Shown here piece by piece: positions 14,657-22,996 of a stretch of DNA of 64,000 bases. The notes beneath the pieces were generated by a model, which saw only the letters and a program-made list of their open reading frames with translations, made no database searches and was not told the DNA's origin. Both the position numbers and the translations under genes were made by a program. The number at the start of each line of letters is the position of its first letter. Positions within the stretch are counted from its first letter, which is position 1. The stretch covers positions 1 to 64,000 of the forward strand of contig CALCRH010000036.1 in the NCBI GenBank assembly GCA_937894515.1. Direction: 5' to 3'. This DNA comes from an uncultured Clostridia bacterium (GTDB taxonomy: Bacteria > Bacillota > Clostridia > Oscillospirales > Oscillospiraceae).

Positions 14657-14764
14657 GGGATTCGAAGTCGGCCTCCAAAAATGCAAGGCGCAGGCGCAGA
14701 ATTTTTGGGAGCGACAATTGATAATTGTCGCGTTCGGCCGTGGAGAATCCCTTCAGGTCCACCA
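14657..14764 (+). repeat. tRNA-tail element behind tRNA-Ala
   Basis: GGGATTCGAA at 14657-14666 is the reverse complement of the tRNA-Ala T-loop/T-stem strand. Bases 14745-14764 are an exact 20-base copy of the tRNA tail 14591-14610 with CCA. CGGCC/GGCCG encloses a TCCAAAAAT/ATTTTTGGGA stem and a perfect 9-bp hairpin GCGACAATT/AATTGTCGC with loop GAT. CCGTGG follows the enclosing helix as in the Thr copy. It lies between two terminators. Confidence 0.8.
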
Positions 14765-14807
14765 AAAAAGGTAGCAGATTTTGATAGAAAATCTGTTGCC
14801 TTTTTTT
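14764..14807 (+). terminator. Second terminator, after the tRNA-Ala tail element
   Basis: GGTAGCAGATTT pairs with AAATCTGTTGCC (two G-U pairs), flanked by an A-run directly after the CCA copy and a seven-base T-run. Confidence 0.8.
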
Positions 14808-14909
14808 CGTTGTAAATGTGGATTTTGAATCCTCGTTATGTCATGACTTGCATCGCCGTGGTATAATAAGCAAAAGAGAGACAAATTATGAATTTGCGGA
14901 GGATCTGCT

Positions 14910-15563
14910 ATGTGGAAAGAAGAATTATTTAATCAACTGGAAGCTGCCGCCGATTCAGACCAAGCCGAAAAGATGGCGGCTTATATGAAGAACAATTTTA
15001 CGTTTCTCGGGATTCCCAAACCTAAGAGGAAGGAGATTGTGTCTCCATATTTGAAACGGAATACAGATATATCGATAGACTGGGATTTCGTTCGTTTTTG
15101 CTGGGAAAAGCCATATCGTGAGGCGCAGTATGTGGGGTTGATATATCTTTCAAAACATACGAAGAAGCTTACAGAGGACGATTTGAGCGAATTAAAAAAT
15201 CTGATTGTTACCAAAAGTTGGTGGGACACGGTTGATGAAATTGATTTCAGTATAGGTGAAATTGTAAGAAAAAATCCCACACTGGAAAAAACGATGCTTG
15301 AATGGTCAACATCGGATAACATTTGGCTTAGAAGAGTAGCGATCAATTATCAATTGAGATATAAAGAACAGACAAACACGAAGATATTGGAAACCGTGAT
15401 ACTGAACAATCTCGGTTCAAAGGAATTCTTCATCAATAAGGCAATAGGCTGGAGTTTGCGCGAATACTCCAAGACTGACGCTCGTTGGGTAAGAGACTTT
15501 CTTCAGCTTCATTCCGAAGAGATGAACAAGTTGAGTGTTCGTGAAGCAAAGAAGTATTTGTAG
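14910..15563 (+). CDS. DNA alkylation repair protein, AlkD-like
   Basis: The 217-residue all-helical HEAT-repeat protein matches AlkD-type DNA glycosylases: FLGIPKPKRKEIVSPYLK near the N-terminus, the KSWWDTVDEIDFSIGEIV segment carrying Trp and Asp residues of the active cleft, and FFINKAIGWSLREYSK near residue 180. The family removes bulky or positively charged alkylated bases such as 3-methyladenine. GGAGG precedes the ATG. Its DNA is clearly more AT-rich than its neighbours and the gene lies between two copies of the tRNA-Ala terminator, both of which point to acquisition at the tRNA locus. Confidence 0.85.
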   Translation: MWKEELFNQLEAAADSDQAEKMAAYMKNNFTFLGIPKPKRKEIVSPYLKRNTDISIDWDFVRFCWEKPYREAQYVGLIYLSKHTKKLTEDDLSELKNLIVTKSWWDTVDEIDFSIGEIVRKNPTLEKTMLEWSTSDNIWLRRVAINYQLRYKEQTNTKILETVILNNLGSKEFFINKAIGWSLREYSKTDARWVRDFLQLHSEEMNKLSVREAKKYL

Positions 15564-15640
15564 CGAAAAATTCGGATTAATCGGAGAAGAAATTTCAGTT
15601 TGTTCTCTCAATAATGGTCAGCTTTTCGAAAAAGTATGCT

Positions 15641-15720
15641 TTGCAACCGTACCCACTGATTTGAAACCGAAGAGGTCCGTTTGAAACCGCACCCTTGCAT
15701 TTGCAACCATAGGAAGATTT
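15641..15720 (+). repeat. Four direct repeats with an exact 20-bp period
   Basis: TTGCAACC, TTGAAACC, TTGAAACC and TTGCAACC begin at 15641, 15661, 15681 and 15701, each preceded by T and followed by about 11 variable bases. The fixed spacing of roughly two helical turns suggests protein-binding iterons; the half-conserved units rule out a simple tandem duplication. Confidence 0.6.
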
Positions 15721-15743
15721 TCTATTAATATATGATTTCCTTT

Positions 15744-15784
15744 CCAAATAAAAAAGCACCCCGAGAGGGTGCTTTTTTTATTTG
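15744..15784 (+). terminator. Second copy of the tRNA-Ala terminator
   Basis: These 41 bases match 14608-14648 except for one extra T in the T-run and the last base. They form the same stem with loop CGAGA. It probably ends the AlkD-like transcript. Confidence 0.75.
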
Positions 15785-15868
15785 AGGCAGGACAAAATCC
15801 AACAGTTGCAGAGAATTCCGTTTTATGCTACAATTTAAAAATACAAGAGAACAAAGGGAGGCATACAG

Positions 15869-16441
15869 ATGGAGCTCTTTTGGTATGATATCAAGCAGAT
15901 GGACGAGGAAACCTATCGAGGGGCGCTTGCCCAGATGAGTCCGGCGCGGCAGAAACGGGTGAACGAAATCGCCGGAGAGGACGATCGCAAGCGCACTGTG
16001 GCGGCAGAATTGCTGGCACGCAGGGCGCTTGGCGAAAAACTGGGTATCGCACCGAAACAGGTGATGCTGACCGTAGACGAGAATGACAAACCCTGTGTCG
16101 AGGGCGATCCGATATATGTCAGCATGAGCCACAGCGGTGCCTGGGCGGTATGCGCCATTGCCGACAGGCCCGTGGGCGTGGACGTGGAAGTGATCCGAGT
16201 CGTGCAGGAGAAATTCATCGCCCGGGTCTGCTCGGAAACGGAGCAGCAGTATATTCGCTACGGTGATGCCGGCTGTTTTCAGCGGTTTTGGGAGTGCTGG
16301 ACGGCAAAAGAGGCCCTGTTTAAACTGACGGGGAAAGGCCCGCTACTGACGCTGAGCCGTTTTACTCTGCCGGAAAAGACTTCCCTGGAGCTGCTTTTAT
16401 GCAACGGTTGTGCCGTTACGGCAGCAACATTGTTAAAATAA
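15869..16441 (+). CDS. 4'-phosphopantetheinyl transferase, Sfp-like
   Basis: The protein has 190 residues. The magnesium and CoA-binding motifs are PVGVDVEVI (near residue 108) and FWECWTAKEALFKLTGKG (near residue 145), with VSMSHSGAWAVCAIA upstream. Such enzymes move the phosphopantetheine arm of CoA onto a serine of acyl, peptidyl or aryl carrier proteins. It is shorter than Sfp itself (about 224 residues). No carrier protein or synthase gene is adjacent, so the client may be the fatty-acid ACP or a distant cluster. Confidence 0.8.
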   Translation: MELFWYDIKQMDEETYRGALAQMSPARQKRVNEIAGEDDRKRTVAAELLARRALGEKLGIAPKQVMLTVDENDKPCVEGDPIYVSMSHSGAWAVCAIADRPVGVDVEVIRVVQEKFIARVCSETEQQYIRYGDAGCFQRFWECWTAKEALFKLTGKGPLLTLSRFTLPEKTSLELLLCNGCAVTAATLLK

Positions 16442-16547
16442 TTGCATTTTTGTAAAAAAAAGACTTCCCGACAGGCAGTTCTTGTGGTATGATATCCTTG
16501 TGATAATAACCTGATAGGGGAAAGACAACAACAGGAGGAACCAACCT

Positions 16548-17579
16548 ATGATTCGGATCGGTGTTATCGGCTGCGGCAAAATTGCGCAGGTGCGTCATCT
16601 GCCGGAGTATCAGGCAAATCCCAATGTGGAGCTGGTGGGCTATTATGACAAAAATCCGCAGCGCGCCAAAGATATGGCGGAGAAGTACGGCGGTACCGCA
16701 TACGACTCCTATTTTGACCTGCTGAAAAATCCGGAGATCGATGCAGTCAGCGTGTGCGTGGAAAACCGCAGCCATGCGGAAATCGCAACGGCAGCTCTCT
16801 ACTCCGGCAAACATGTGCTGGTGGAGAAGCCCATGGCGGTTACCCTGGCGGAATGCGAGTCCATGGTGGCGGCGGCGGAGAACAACGGCAAGCACCTGAT
16901 GGTGGGACACAACATTCGGTTTGACCCGGTGCATCGGCGCGCCAAAGAACTGCTGGACAGCGGCATCATCGGCGATGTGATCACGTTCCGTACCGTGCTG
17001 GGCGATTCCGGCCCGGAGGGTTGGAGCGTAGAGGGCACCTGGTTCTTCGATAAGAACAAGGCGGCCATGGGTGCCTTGTCTGACAAGGGTATCCACAAGA
17101 TCGACCTGATCCAGTATCTGACAGGACAGAAGGTCATCGAGACCACCGCCAAGGTGCTGACGCTGAACAAGCGGGACGAAAGCGGCAGCCTGATCGGCGT
17201 GGACGATAACGCCCTGTGTATTCTGCGGATGTCCGGCGGCGCGGTGGGTACCATGGCGGCCAGCTGGACCATCTACGGCCACGAGTGCCAGTCCACCTGC
17301 CTGTATGGCACCAAGGGCATCATGCTGCTTTACAGCGATGACGATTATCCCATTATTGTTCGCGATCAAAAGGGCAACAGCACGGCCTATAATTTCGAGC
17401 AGACCACCAACGGCTCCGGCGTGATTGACGAATTTGTGGATGCGCTGATCCAGGATCGGGAACCGGAAACCAGCGGCCGGGAAGCTCTGACCACGATGCG
17501 TGCTATTTTTGCGTGTATCAAGTCCAATGAGGTCAGCCGCACGGTCTCGGTAAACACGGACTTTATCTCTCATTTCTAA
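16548..17579 (+). CDS. Gfo/Idh/MocA-family NAD(P)-dependent oxidoreductase
   Basis: This 343-residue enzyme has an N-terminal Rossmann motif GVIGCGKIAQVRHLP, then VLVEKPMAVTLAECESMVAAAE (the EKP motif with catalytic Lys, near residue 97), and a C-terminal alpha/beta domain with KGIHKIDLIQYLTG carrying the usual active-site His. The family oxidises or reduces sugars, inositols and similar substrates. GGAGG sits just upstream of the ATG. It heads a plus-strand group with a ROK kinase, a lipoprotein and an amidohydrolase, so an amino-sugar or acyl-sugar role is plausible. The exact substrate is not visible. Confidence 0.82.
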   Translation: MIRIGVIGCGKIAQVRHLPEYQANPNVELVGYYDKNPQRAKDMAEKYGGTAYDSYFDLLKNPEIDAVSVCVENRSHAEIATAALYSGKHVLVEKPMAVTLAECESMVAAAENNGKHLMVGHNIRFDPVHRRAKELLDSGIIGDVITFRTVLGDSGPEGWSVEGTWFFDKNKAAMGALSDKGIHKIDLIQYLTGQKVIETTAKVLTLNKRDESGSLIGVDDNALCILRMSGGAVGTMAASWTIYGHECQSTCLYGTKGIMLLYSDDDYPIIVRDQKGNSTAYNFEQTTNGSGVIDEFVDALIQDREPETSGREALTTMRAIFACIKSNEVSRTVSVNTDFISHF

Positions 17580-17590
17580 AAACTAAACAA

Positions 17591-17618
17591 CAGGGCGGGC
17601 AAAAGCCCGCCCTGCTTT
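17591..17618 (+). terminator. Hairpin between the oxidoreductase and ROK genes
   Basis: CAGGGCGGGC (17591-17600) pairs perfectly with GCCCGCCCTG (17605-17614), loop AAAA, followed only by CTTT. It may be a weak terminator or a processing site inside the operon. Confidence 0.5.
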
Positions 17619-17637
17619 CACAGATAGGAGCAGACCT

Positions 17638-18564
17638 ATGTATCGTATTGGTATTGATTTAGGCGGAACAAATATTGCCGTTGGCATCGTGGACGAACAG
17701 CATCACATTATATCTGCGATCTCTGTGCCCACAGATGCGGCCAGACCCTATGTGGACGTGATCGCGGACATGATTTCGGCGGTGGAGCAGGTGCTTTCGG
17801 CGGCGAAACTGACAGCGGCGGATTGTACCTCTATCGGTATCGGCTCCCCCGGCAACTGCGACAGCGACCGGGGCGTGGTGGTACGGGCTTATAATCTGGG
17901 GTGGTTTCATGTTCCCATCTGCGAAATGCTGCAAAGACATTTCGGTATTCCCGTACGGATCTCCAACGATGCCAATGTGGCGGCACTGGCGGAGACGGTG
18001 GCAGGTGCGGCATTGGATTGCCGCAACATGGTGCTCATCACCTTGGGAACCGGCGTAGGCGGCGGCATTATTATCGATGGCAAGATCTATGCCGGTATGC
18101 GTACAGCCGGCGCAGAGATGGGACACGCCCTCCTGGTGCTGGACGGTGAACCGTGCAGCTGCGGCAGAAACGGCTGTTGGGAGGCCTATGCCTCTGCAAC
18201 AGCGCTGATCCGCCAGGGAAAACAGGCGGCGGCCGAACACCCCGATTCCCTGCTGGCTGGTGTAAAAAATATGATGGGCATTGACATTTTTAATTGTGCT
18301 GATCGCGGTGACGTGGTTGCCCAGCAGGTTATAGCCCGCTGGTGCGATTATGTGGCGGCAGGTCTGACGGATATTGTCAACACGCTGGCTCCGGAGAAAA
18401 TTTTGATCGGCGGCGGTATCAGCAGGCAGGGGGAGCGTATCCTGCAGCCGATCCGGCGCTATGTGGCAGATCACTGCTTTGGCCAGCACGAGGGCGCCAT
18501 TCCCGAGATCCAATGCGCCATGCTGGGCAACGATGCCGGCATCATCGGCGCCGCAGCCCTGTAA
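17638..18564 (+). CDS. ROK-family sugar kinase
   Basis: The 308-residue protein has the phosphate-binding motif IGIDLGGTNIAVGIVD at the start, the catalytic Asp in RISNDANVAALAE (near residue 110), LGTGVGGGIIIDGKI, and the ROK zinc motif CSCGRNGC after GH (near residues 160-185). ROK kinases phosphorylate glucose, ManNAc, GlcNAc and related hexoses at the 6-hydroxyl. No DNA-binding domain is fused, so it is an enzyme rather than a NagC-type repressor. Its neighbours, an oxidoreductase and an N-acyl amidohydrolase, hint at an amino-sugar, but glucokinase remains possible. Confidence 0.85.
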   Translation: MYRIGIDLGGTNIAVGIVDEQHHIISAISVPTDAARPYVDVIADMISAVEQVLSAAKLTAADCTSIGIGSPGNCDSDRGVVVRAYNLGWFHVPICEMLQRHFGIPVRISNDANVAALAETVAGAALDCRNMVLITLGTGVGGGIIIDGKIYAGMRTAGAEMGHALLVLDGEPCSCGRNGCWEAYASATALIRQGKQAAAEHPDSLLAGVKNMMGIDIFNCADRGDVVAQQVIARWCDYVAAGLTDIVNTLAPEKILIGGGISRQGERILQPIRRYVADHCFGQHEGAIPEIQCAMLGNDAGIIGAAAL

Positions 18565-18588
18565 AACCAAGAGCAAAGGAGATTTCCC

Positions 18589-19482
18589 ATGAAACGCATC
18601 TTGACACTGTTTTTATGTGTGCTCTGCCTTTTGCCGCCGGTCGGCTGCGGCAAGAAGCATGTGGAAGATGTGCCGGAGCCCCTACCGGTAACGGCAGCCA
18701 CCTCGCTGACGTACAATAACGGCCATACCACTCTGCGCTTTTCTTACAGCAACAAGTGGACCTGGATAGATGGGCCCGACTTCCCTCTGGATGACAGTAC
18801 CATTACCCGGATCATGGAGGAGCTGCCCAAGCTGCTGAGCCTGGATCCCGAAAAAGGCGGCGGCGATTTATCTGCCTACGGACTTCTGGACTCTGCCCGT
18901 TATCTGACCGTTTCCGGAGAGGAAGGCAGCCGGACACTTTATTTCGGCGAGCAGAAAGAGGACGGCCGATGGTATATGCGCCTTGCGGACAGCAGCGACA
19001 TCTTCCTGATTCCCGATGAATTTATGTCGCTTCTGGCAAAAAATATCTATGATATGGCAATTCTGCCTGCGTTGCCGGAGCTGACAGAGGACATCGTGAC
19101 CTTTATCAGCATTTCCCAAAGCGAGGAAAACAACACCTATCTGCTGCAATCTGGCGGCATTTGGAAGACCAATGGCAAAGATGTCAGCGATACGGCCGGA
19201 AAGGTGCTAAAGGAGCTTGCCGCCGTGGAACTGAAACGCTGTGTGGATTATTTCCCGGCAAACGGTGTCCGCGACCTGTGCGGCTTGGGCGAGGGAGCCA
19301 CCACGGTAACCGTAAAATACCTGAACAGTGTGGGAACAGAATCTGAACTGGTGCTGACCATCGGCGACGAGATGGAAGCCGAGGAAGGTACGTATATGAC
19401 TCTGGGCGGAAATGATGCCATCTACTGTGGACCGAAAAACGGCTTTACCACGATTTTATCTCTGCTGAAGACAACAGCGTGA
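18589..19482 (+). CDS. DUF4340-like lipoprotein
   Basis: The protein has 297 residues. The signal peptide is followed by a lipobox-like VGC at about residue 19-21. The mature region reads like DUF4340: WKW-type strands (SNKWTWIDGPDFPLDDSTITRI), DLSAYGLLDSARYLTVSG, LYFGEQKEDGRWYMRLADS, a pattern found in periplasmic or surface parts of some ABC export systems. No ABC gene is adjacent here; it sits in the sugar-related group. A hairpin overlaps its stop codon. The role is unknown. Confidence 0.65.
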   Translation: MKRILTLFLCVLCLLPPVGCGKKHVEDVPEPLPVTAATSLTYNNGHTTLRFSYSNKWTWIDGPDFPLDDSTITRIMEELPKLLSLDPEKGGGDLSAYGLLDSARYLTVSGEEGSRTLYFGEQKEDGRWYMRLADSSDIFLIPDEFMSLLAKNIYDMAILPALPELTEDIVTFISISQSEENNTYLLQSGGIWKTNGKDVSDTAGKVLKELAAVELKRCVDYFPANGVRDLCGLGEGATTVTVKYLNSVGTESELVLTIGDEMEAEEGTYMTLGGNDAIYCGPKNGFTTILSLLKTTA

Positions 19483-19502
19483 GAAAGCGTTTGCTTTCTC
19501 AC
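19479..19502 (+). other. Hairpin over the lipoprotein stop codon
   Basis: GTGAGAAAGC (19479-19488) pairs with GCTTTCTCAC (19493-19502). No T-run follows, so it is more likely an mRNA-stabilising or spacing hairpin than a terminator. Confidence 0.5.
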
Positions 19503-19528
19503 GTTGCTTTCTTAAAAGGAGCATGGCT

Positions 19529-21112
19529 ATGGAGACCATAATTTTGCGAGGCGGCCTTGTGATAGACGGCAGCGGCAGAGACGGCTTTGCCGCAGATGTT
19601 GCCGTTGCCGGCGGCAGGATCTGTGCTGTTGGAAATCTGGAGGGGCTGCGGGCCGATACCGTACTGGATTGCAGCGGGATGGCGATCACCCCCGGATTCA
19701 TTGACATTCACCGCCACGGGGATGGTGCAGCCGTTCGTCCCGGCTACGGAACGGCGGAACTCTGCCAGGGGCTGACGACTGTGGTGAACGGCAACTGCGG
19801 CTTGAGTGCGGCGCCGTTTACTCCCGCCCATGGCGAAGAAATCCGGCGGTATCTGATACCTGTCACCGGGGAGCTGCCGCCGGAATTGCCCAATGAAACG
19901 CTGCGGCAGTATCTTGATGCCCTGCCTGCCGCCCCGATCCACCAGGCCATGCTGGTGGGCGGTGGTACGCTGCGCGCATCGGCGGCGGGATATGAGCTGC
20001 TACATTTGACTGACAGCCATTATGCGGAGATCCACCGCCGCATGGAACAGGCGCTTGCCGATGGTGCGCTGGGTGTGTCCCTTGGCATGGGCTATGCGCC
20101 GGAGTGCTTTTATACCACCGATGAGCTGATTCGTGTGTTGGCACCTCTTGCCCACACGGAGATCCCTTTGACCGTCCATCTGCGGCAGGAGGGCAGCGGC
20201 GTATGTGACAGCGTGGGGGAAATGCTTACGGTGGCCGCAGCGCTGCGCTGCCCGCTCCACATCAGTCATCTCAAAGCCATGGGACGGCAGAACTGGGGCA
20301 ATAAGATACCAAAAGCGCTGGAGATGATGGAGCAGGCACGGCAAAGCGGCGTGGATGTCAGCTGTGATGTCTACCCCTATACTGCCGGTTCCACCCAACT
20401 GCTGCATATTCTGCCGCCTGACTTTCTGGAAGGCGGTCCGGCACAAACCATTGGGCGGCTGCGGGATCCCGCTGCCCGGCGGGAACTGCGGCAGCGGATC
20501 GAATGCGGCCGGGGATTTGACAACATCGCTGCCCTTGCCGGCTGGGACGGGATCTATCTTACGTCCCTCCATCTGCCGGAAAACCGGCGCTATCAGGGAA
20601 AAAGCATAGCGCAGATCGCCGAAGAGCGGCAGTGCGACCCACTGGAGATCTGCTGCGACCTGCTGGTACAGGAACAGGGGCAGATCACCATGATCGATTT
20701 TATGGCATCCGAGGCGGACATAGAAACCATTTTGCACAGCGATTTGAGCAGCTTGATTTCCGATGCCACATATCCCACCGCCGGATTGCCCCATCCCCGG
20801 GTCTACGGTGCGTTTCCCCGGCTGATCCAGCGCTTTGTACAGGACAAGAAGGTGCTGACTCTGGAGCAGGCGGTGCAGAAGATGACGTCTGCTCCGGCAG
20901 AGGCATTGCGCCTGTCGGGCAAAGGGAAAATTGCCGTGGGAATGGATGCCGACCTGTGCGTGTTCGACCCGGTCAGAATTCACGAAAGAGCCACTTATAC
21001 CGATCCGTGCCGCCCGGCAGAGGGAATGCACTACGTGCTGGTGGGTGGTAAAATCGCCCTGCAAGAGGGAAAGCCAACGGGTGTAAACGCGGGAACGGTG
21101 CTGAAGCGATAA
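19529..21112 (+). CDS. N-acyl-D-amino-acid deacylase-like amidohydrolase
   Basis: The 527-residue metal-dependent hydrolase resembles D-aminoacylases: PGFIDIHRHGD (first metal His pair), GLTTVVNGNCGLSAAPF, LGVSLGMGYAPECFYTTDEL, VHLRQEG, CPLHISHLKAMG and the late AEALRLSGKGKIAVGMDADLCVFD. The family removes acyl groups from D-amino acids; relatives act on related amides. The second ATG (19529) fits the AAGGAG site better than 19523, which is one base from it. It is last in the group with a Gfo/Idh enzyme, ROK kinase and lipoprotein and ends in a strong terminator. Confidence 0.82.
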   Translation: METIILRGGLVIDGSGRDGFAADVAVAGGRICAVGNLEGLRADTVLDCSGMAITPGFIDIHRHGDGAAVRPGYGTAELCQGLTTVVNGNCGLSAAPFTPAHGEEIRRYLIPVTGELPPELPNETLRQYLDALPAAPIHQAMLVGGGTLRASAAGYELLHLTDSHYAEIHRRMEQALADGALGVSLGMGYAPECFYTTDELIRVLAPLAHTEIPLTVHLRQEGSGVCDSVGEMLTVAAALRCPLHISHLKAMGRQNWGNKIPKALEMMEQARQSGVDVSCDVYPYTAGSTQLLHILPPDFLEGGPAQTIGRLRDPAARRELRQRIECGRGFDNIAALAGWDGIYLTSLHLPENRRYQGKSIAQIAEERQCDPLEICCDLLVQEQGQITMIDFMASEADIETILHSDLSSLISDATYPTAGLPHPRVYGAFPRLIQRFVQDKKVLTLEQAVQKMTSAPAEALRLSGKGKIAVGMDADLCVFDPVRIHERATYTDPCRPAEGMHYVLVGGKIALQEGKPTGVNAGTVLKR

Positions 21113-21145
21113 AAAAGAGAGCCGAAAGGCTCTCTTTTTTATCGC
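21106..21145. terminator. Bidirectional terminator between the amidohydrolase and SGNH genes
   Basis: A perfect 18-bp stem (21106-21123 with 21128-21145) with loop GAAA has A/T-rich ends on both sides. It overlaps the amidohydrolase stop and lies 10 bases past the SGNH gene stop. Confidence 0.88.
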
Positions 21146-21154
21146 TTATTTGGT

Positions 21155-22909
21155 TTAGCCGGCTTTTTTCAGCAGACCGCTGAGATCCACAATGGGGGTG
21201 AACCATCTGCTCAGCGTCTTTGAAACGGCGGCCTGACTCTTCTGGCTGCCCAGCACGGCACCCACGGAGTTCCGGGCAAAGTCGGTCAGGCGGGTGCAGT
21301 AGAAGCTGCGGGCAGGGCGGCTGGATTCATAGGCGGCGGTGATGGCATCTGCCTTATTTACACAGCACTGTGCGGAGGGATGGATACCCATCAATAATAT
21401 GTCACCCAATGCAAGAACCAAAGCACATTGATCTGCTCCGGTGACGGGATTATCATCTTGGCTATAATTTATAATATCTGTATGTGATGCAGTTTTATAA
21501 AAGGTTCGATCTATGCCGTCAAAAAGAGCGTTGTTGGGATTATCGCTAATTGTGAGCCCGATGTCACTAAGATTTATCAAGAGGTGATTCTTCGGGTTAT
21601 AGACTGAATCACAGGCGGCAGCAAAATTTGCCTTGACTTGAGATTGCTCTGCGGCAGTTAAGCCGGCGAAGGTGGTTGGCGCAGTCAATTCCGCCAATTT
21701 CTGATTCATCAAATAGTTCTCAGTAACGTACCAGAGATTGGCATAATCGGGATATTCAGCGTGGTCTGTATTAAATACGCCCTGACCGTAGGCGGCAATG
21801 CAGGTTTCGTTTGCATTGGAGCTGTCAGCCAGAACATACCTGTCGGCATAGGGACAGCCCTTGATCAAATAGGCATTGACGGCATCAAGCAGGCAATCCA
21901 TCAAACGGGTAAGGCTGATAGTTGCACCGCCGATTTGTACATCGACCTTGGGGAAATAGTTCGTGGGCATGACGACAATCACGGTGGGGTTGTTTTTGTT
22001 GTTCTTATAGATCCACTCCATATTTTTGGAGAAATTGATGACAAGATCAGCATAGATAAAAAGCAGGGCATCAATTACGTTGTTCACCGTAATAAGACCT
22101 GCGGAAAGTGCCGATTGGGCCAGGAGAGGCTGCAGAGCAAGCCGCAACGCATTGGCACCGAGAGCAACCCCAGAATAGTTTTCCTCTTTCATCAATGTGG
22201 CAAATTTATTCGTAGCCTCTGTGCTGTTCATAGAAGAGAAAGCGGCGAGGGTATTTATGCTGGTGTCGATCATGAGCATATCATAGGAAATGATATTCGC
22301 ATTTTTCAGCGCCGTGGTAAATATTTCACGCATACTGTCGGCATTACCGCTCAAACCATTATAGGCATTCTGTATGTTCAAGCTTGCAGCAACATCAGCG
22401 TTACAATATTCGCCGCCGTCTTTATACTCACCATCGGTAAATCCGATATGACTGGCAAACCCCTCATCAAAGATGGCTTCAGATCTGTTGGCAATCTTTT
22501 GGAATTCACAATCACTTAAGATGCCGCGGAGAAAAATGGGCCGCATACCGGTCATGGTGAGGTCTGTGCCGGTAACTTTGGAATACTTCTTTGTGAGATA
22601 ATCCATAAACAAGGCGTACTCACTAAACTCACCGGAGACGGGATATTTACCGTTGTGTTGATGGGAATATGTATAGTCACCGAGATAGAACCCTACGGTA
22701 GTAGAATCACCCAAGGCGACATAGTTGATGCCGTTGACATAACGGTCCACGGCGGGCAAGAGGTGGTTTTTCACCAGCTTTGTCATAGTGATGGCGGCGG
22801 CGGTGAGAAGTGCCGCGTCTGTCAGGGAAACTTTCGGGGAAGCCGCGGCAACGCTGCCCAGGGACAGCAGTATGGCCAGGCACAGTAAGAGAGCGACAAG
22901 CTTTTTCAT
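21155..22909 (-). CDS. Large secreted protein with SGNH/GDSL-hydrolase motifs
   Basis: The 584-residue protein begins with a signal peptide ending near SVAAAS. INYVALGDSTTVGFYLGDY (near residue 65) matches SGNH block I with the nucleophilic Ser. Near residue 510, ALGDILLMGIHPSAQC offers a possible catalytic Asp and His in the order D-x-x-x-x-x-H. The length is well beyond simple GDSL esterases because of a long helical insertion. SGNH enzymes cleave esters on lipids, glycans or peptidoglycan. The leader from the promoter at 22997-23025 can form two mutually exclusive hairpins. The substrate is unknown. Confidence 0.6.
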   Translation of the reverse strand: MKKLVALLLCLAILLSLGSVAAASPKVSLTDAALLTAAAITMTKLVKNHLLPAVDRYVNGINYVALGDSTTVGFYLGDYTYSHQHNGKYPVSGEFSEYALFMDYLTKKYSKVTGTDLTMTGMRPIFLRGILSDCEFQKIANRSEAIFDEGFASHIGFTDGEYKDGGEYCNADVAASLNIQNAYNGLSGNADSMREIFTTALKNANIISYDMLMIDTSINTLAAFSSMNSTEATNKFATLMKEENYSGVALGANALRLALQPLLAQSALSAGLITVNNVIDALLFIYADLVINFSKNMEWIYKNNKNNPTVIVVMPTNYFPKVDVQIGGATISLTRLMDCLLDAVNAYLIKGCPYADRYVLADSSNANETCIAAYGQGVFNTDHAEYPDYANLWYVTENYLMNQKLAELTAPTTFAGLTAAEQSQVKANFAAACDSVYNPKNHLLINLSDIGLTISDNPNNALFDGIDRTFYKTASHTDIINYSQDDNPVTGADQCALVLALGDILLMGIHPSAQCCVNKADAITAAYESSRPARSFYCTRLTDFARNSVGAVLGSQKSQAAVSKTLSRWFTPIVDLSGLLKKAG

Positions 22910-22943
22910 AAGAGCGTCTCCTTTTTACGGACAAGAATAAAAG

Positions 22944-22990
22944 TCCTGCCTTTTCAGAAAAGGCAGGAAAAACCCACATGGGGTTTTCCT
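22944..22990 (-). promoter_or_regulatory. Overlapping leader hairpins upstream of the SGNH gene (possible attenuator)
   Basis: On the minus strand the first hairpin spans 22990-22966 (AGGAAAA...TTTTCCT around CCC/GGG). The second, a perfect 11-bp stem, spans 22968-22944 and is followed by ACTTTTATT. The 3' arm of the first and the 5' arm of the second share bases, so they cannot form fully together. The predicted start of transcription is near 22990. Confidence 0.45.
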
Positions 22991-22996
22991 AAAAGC

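Larger units (their letters stand above)
15564..15868. other. Intergenic stretch: 20-bp-period repeats and a terminator copy
   Basis: This gap of about 300 bases has no gene that I can support. It holds the four-unit repeat at 15641-15720 and the terminator copy at 15744-15784. No consensus promoter for the following phosphopantetheinyl transferase stands out, though its ribosome-binding site GGGAGG is at 15856-15861. Confidence 0.6.

Noticed and set aside
15641..15720. Possible CRISPR array
   Set aside because: Only eight or nine bases per unit are conserved, the period is 20 bp, and there are no cas genes; far outside CRISPR dimensions.
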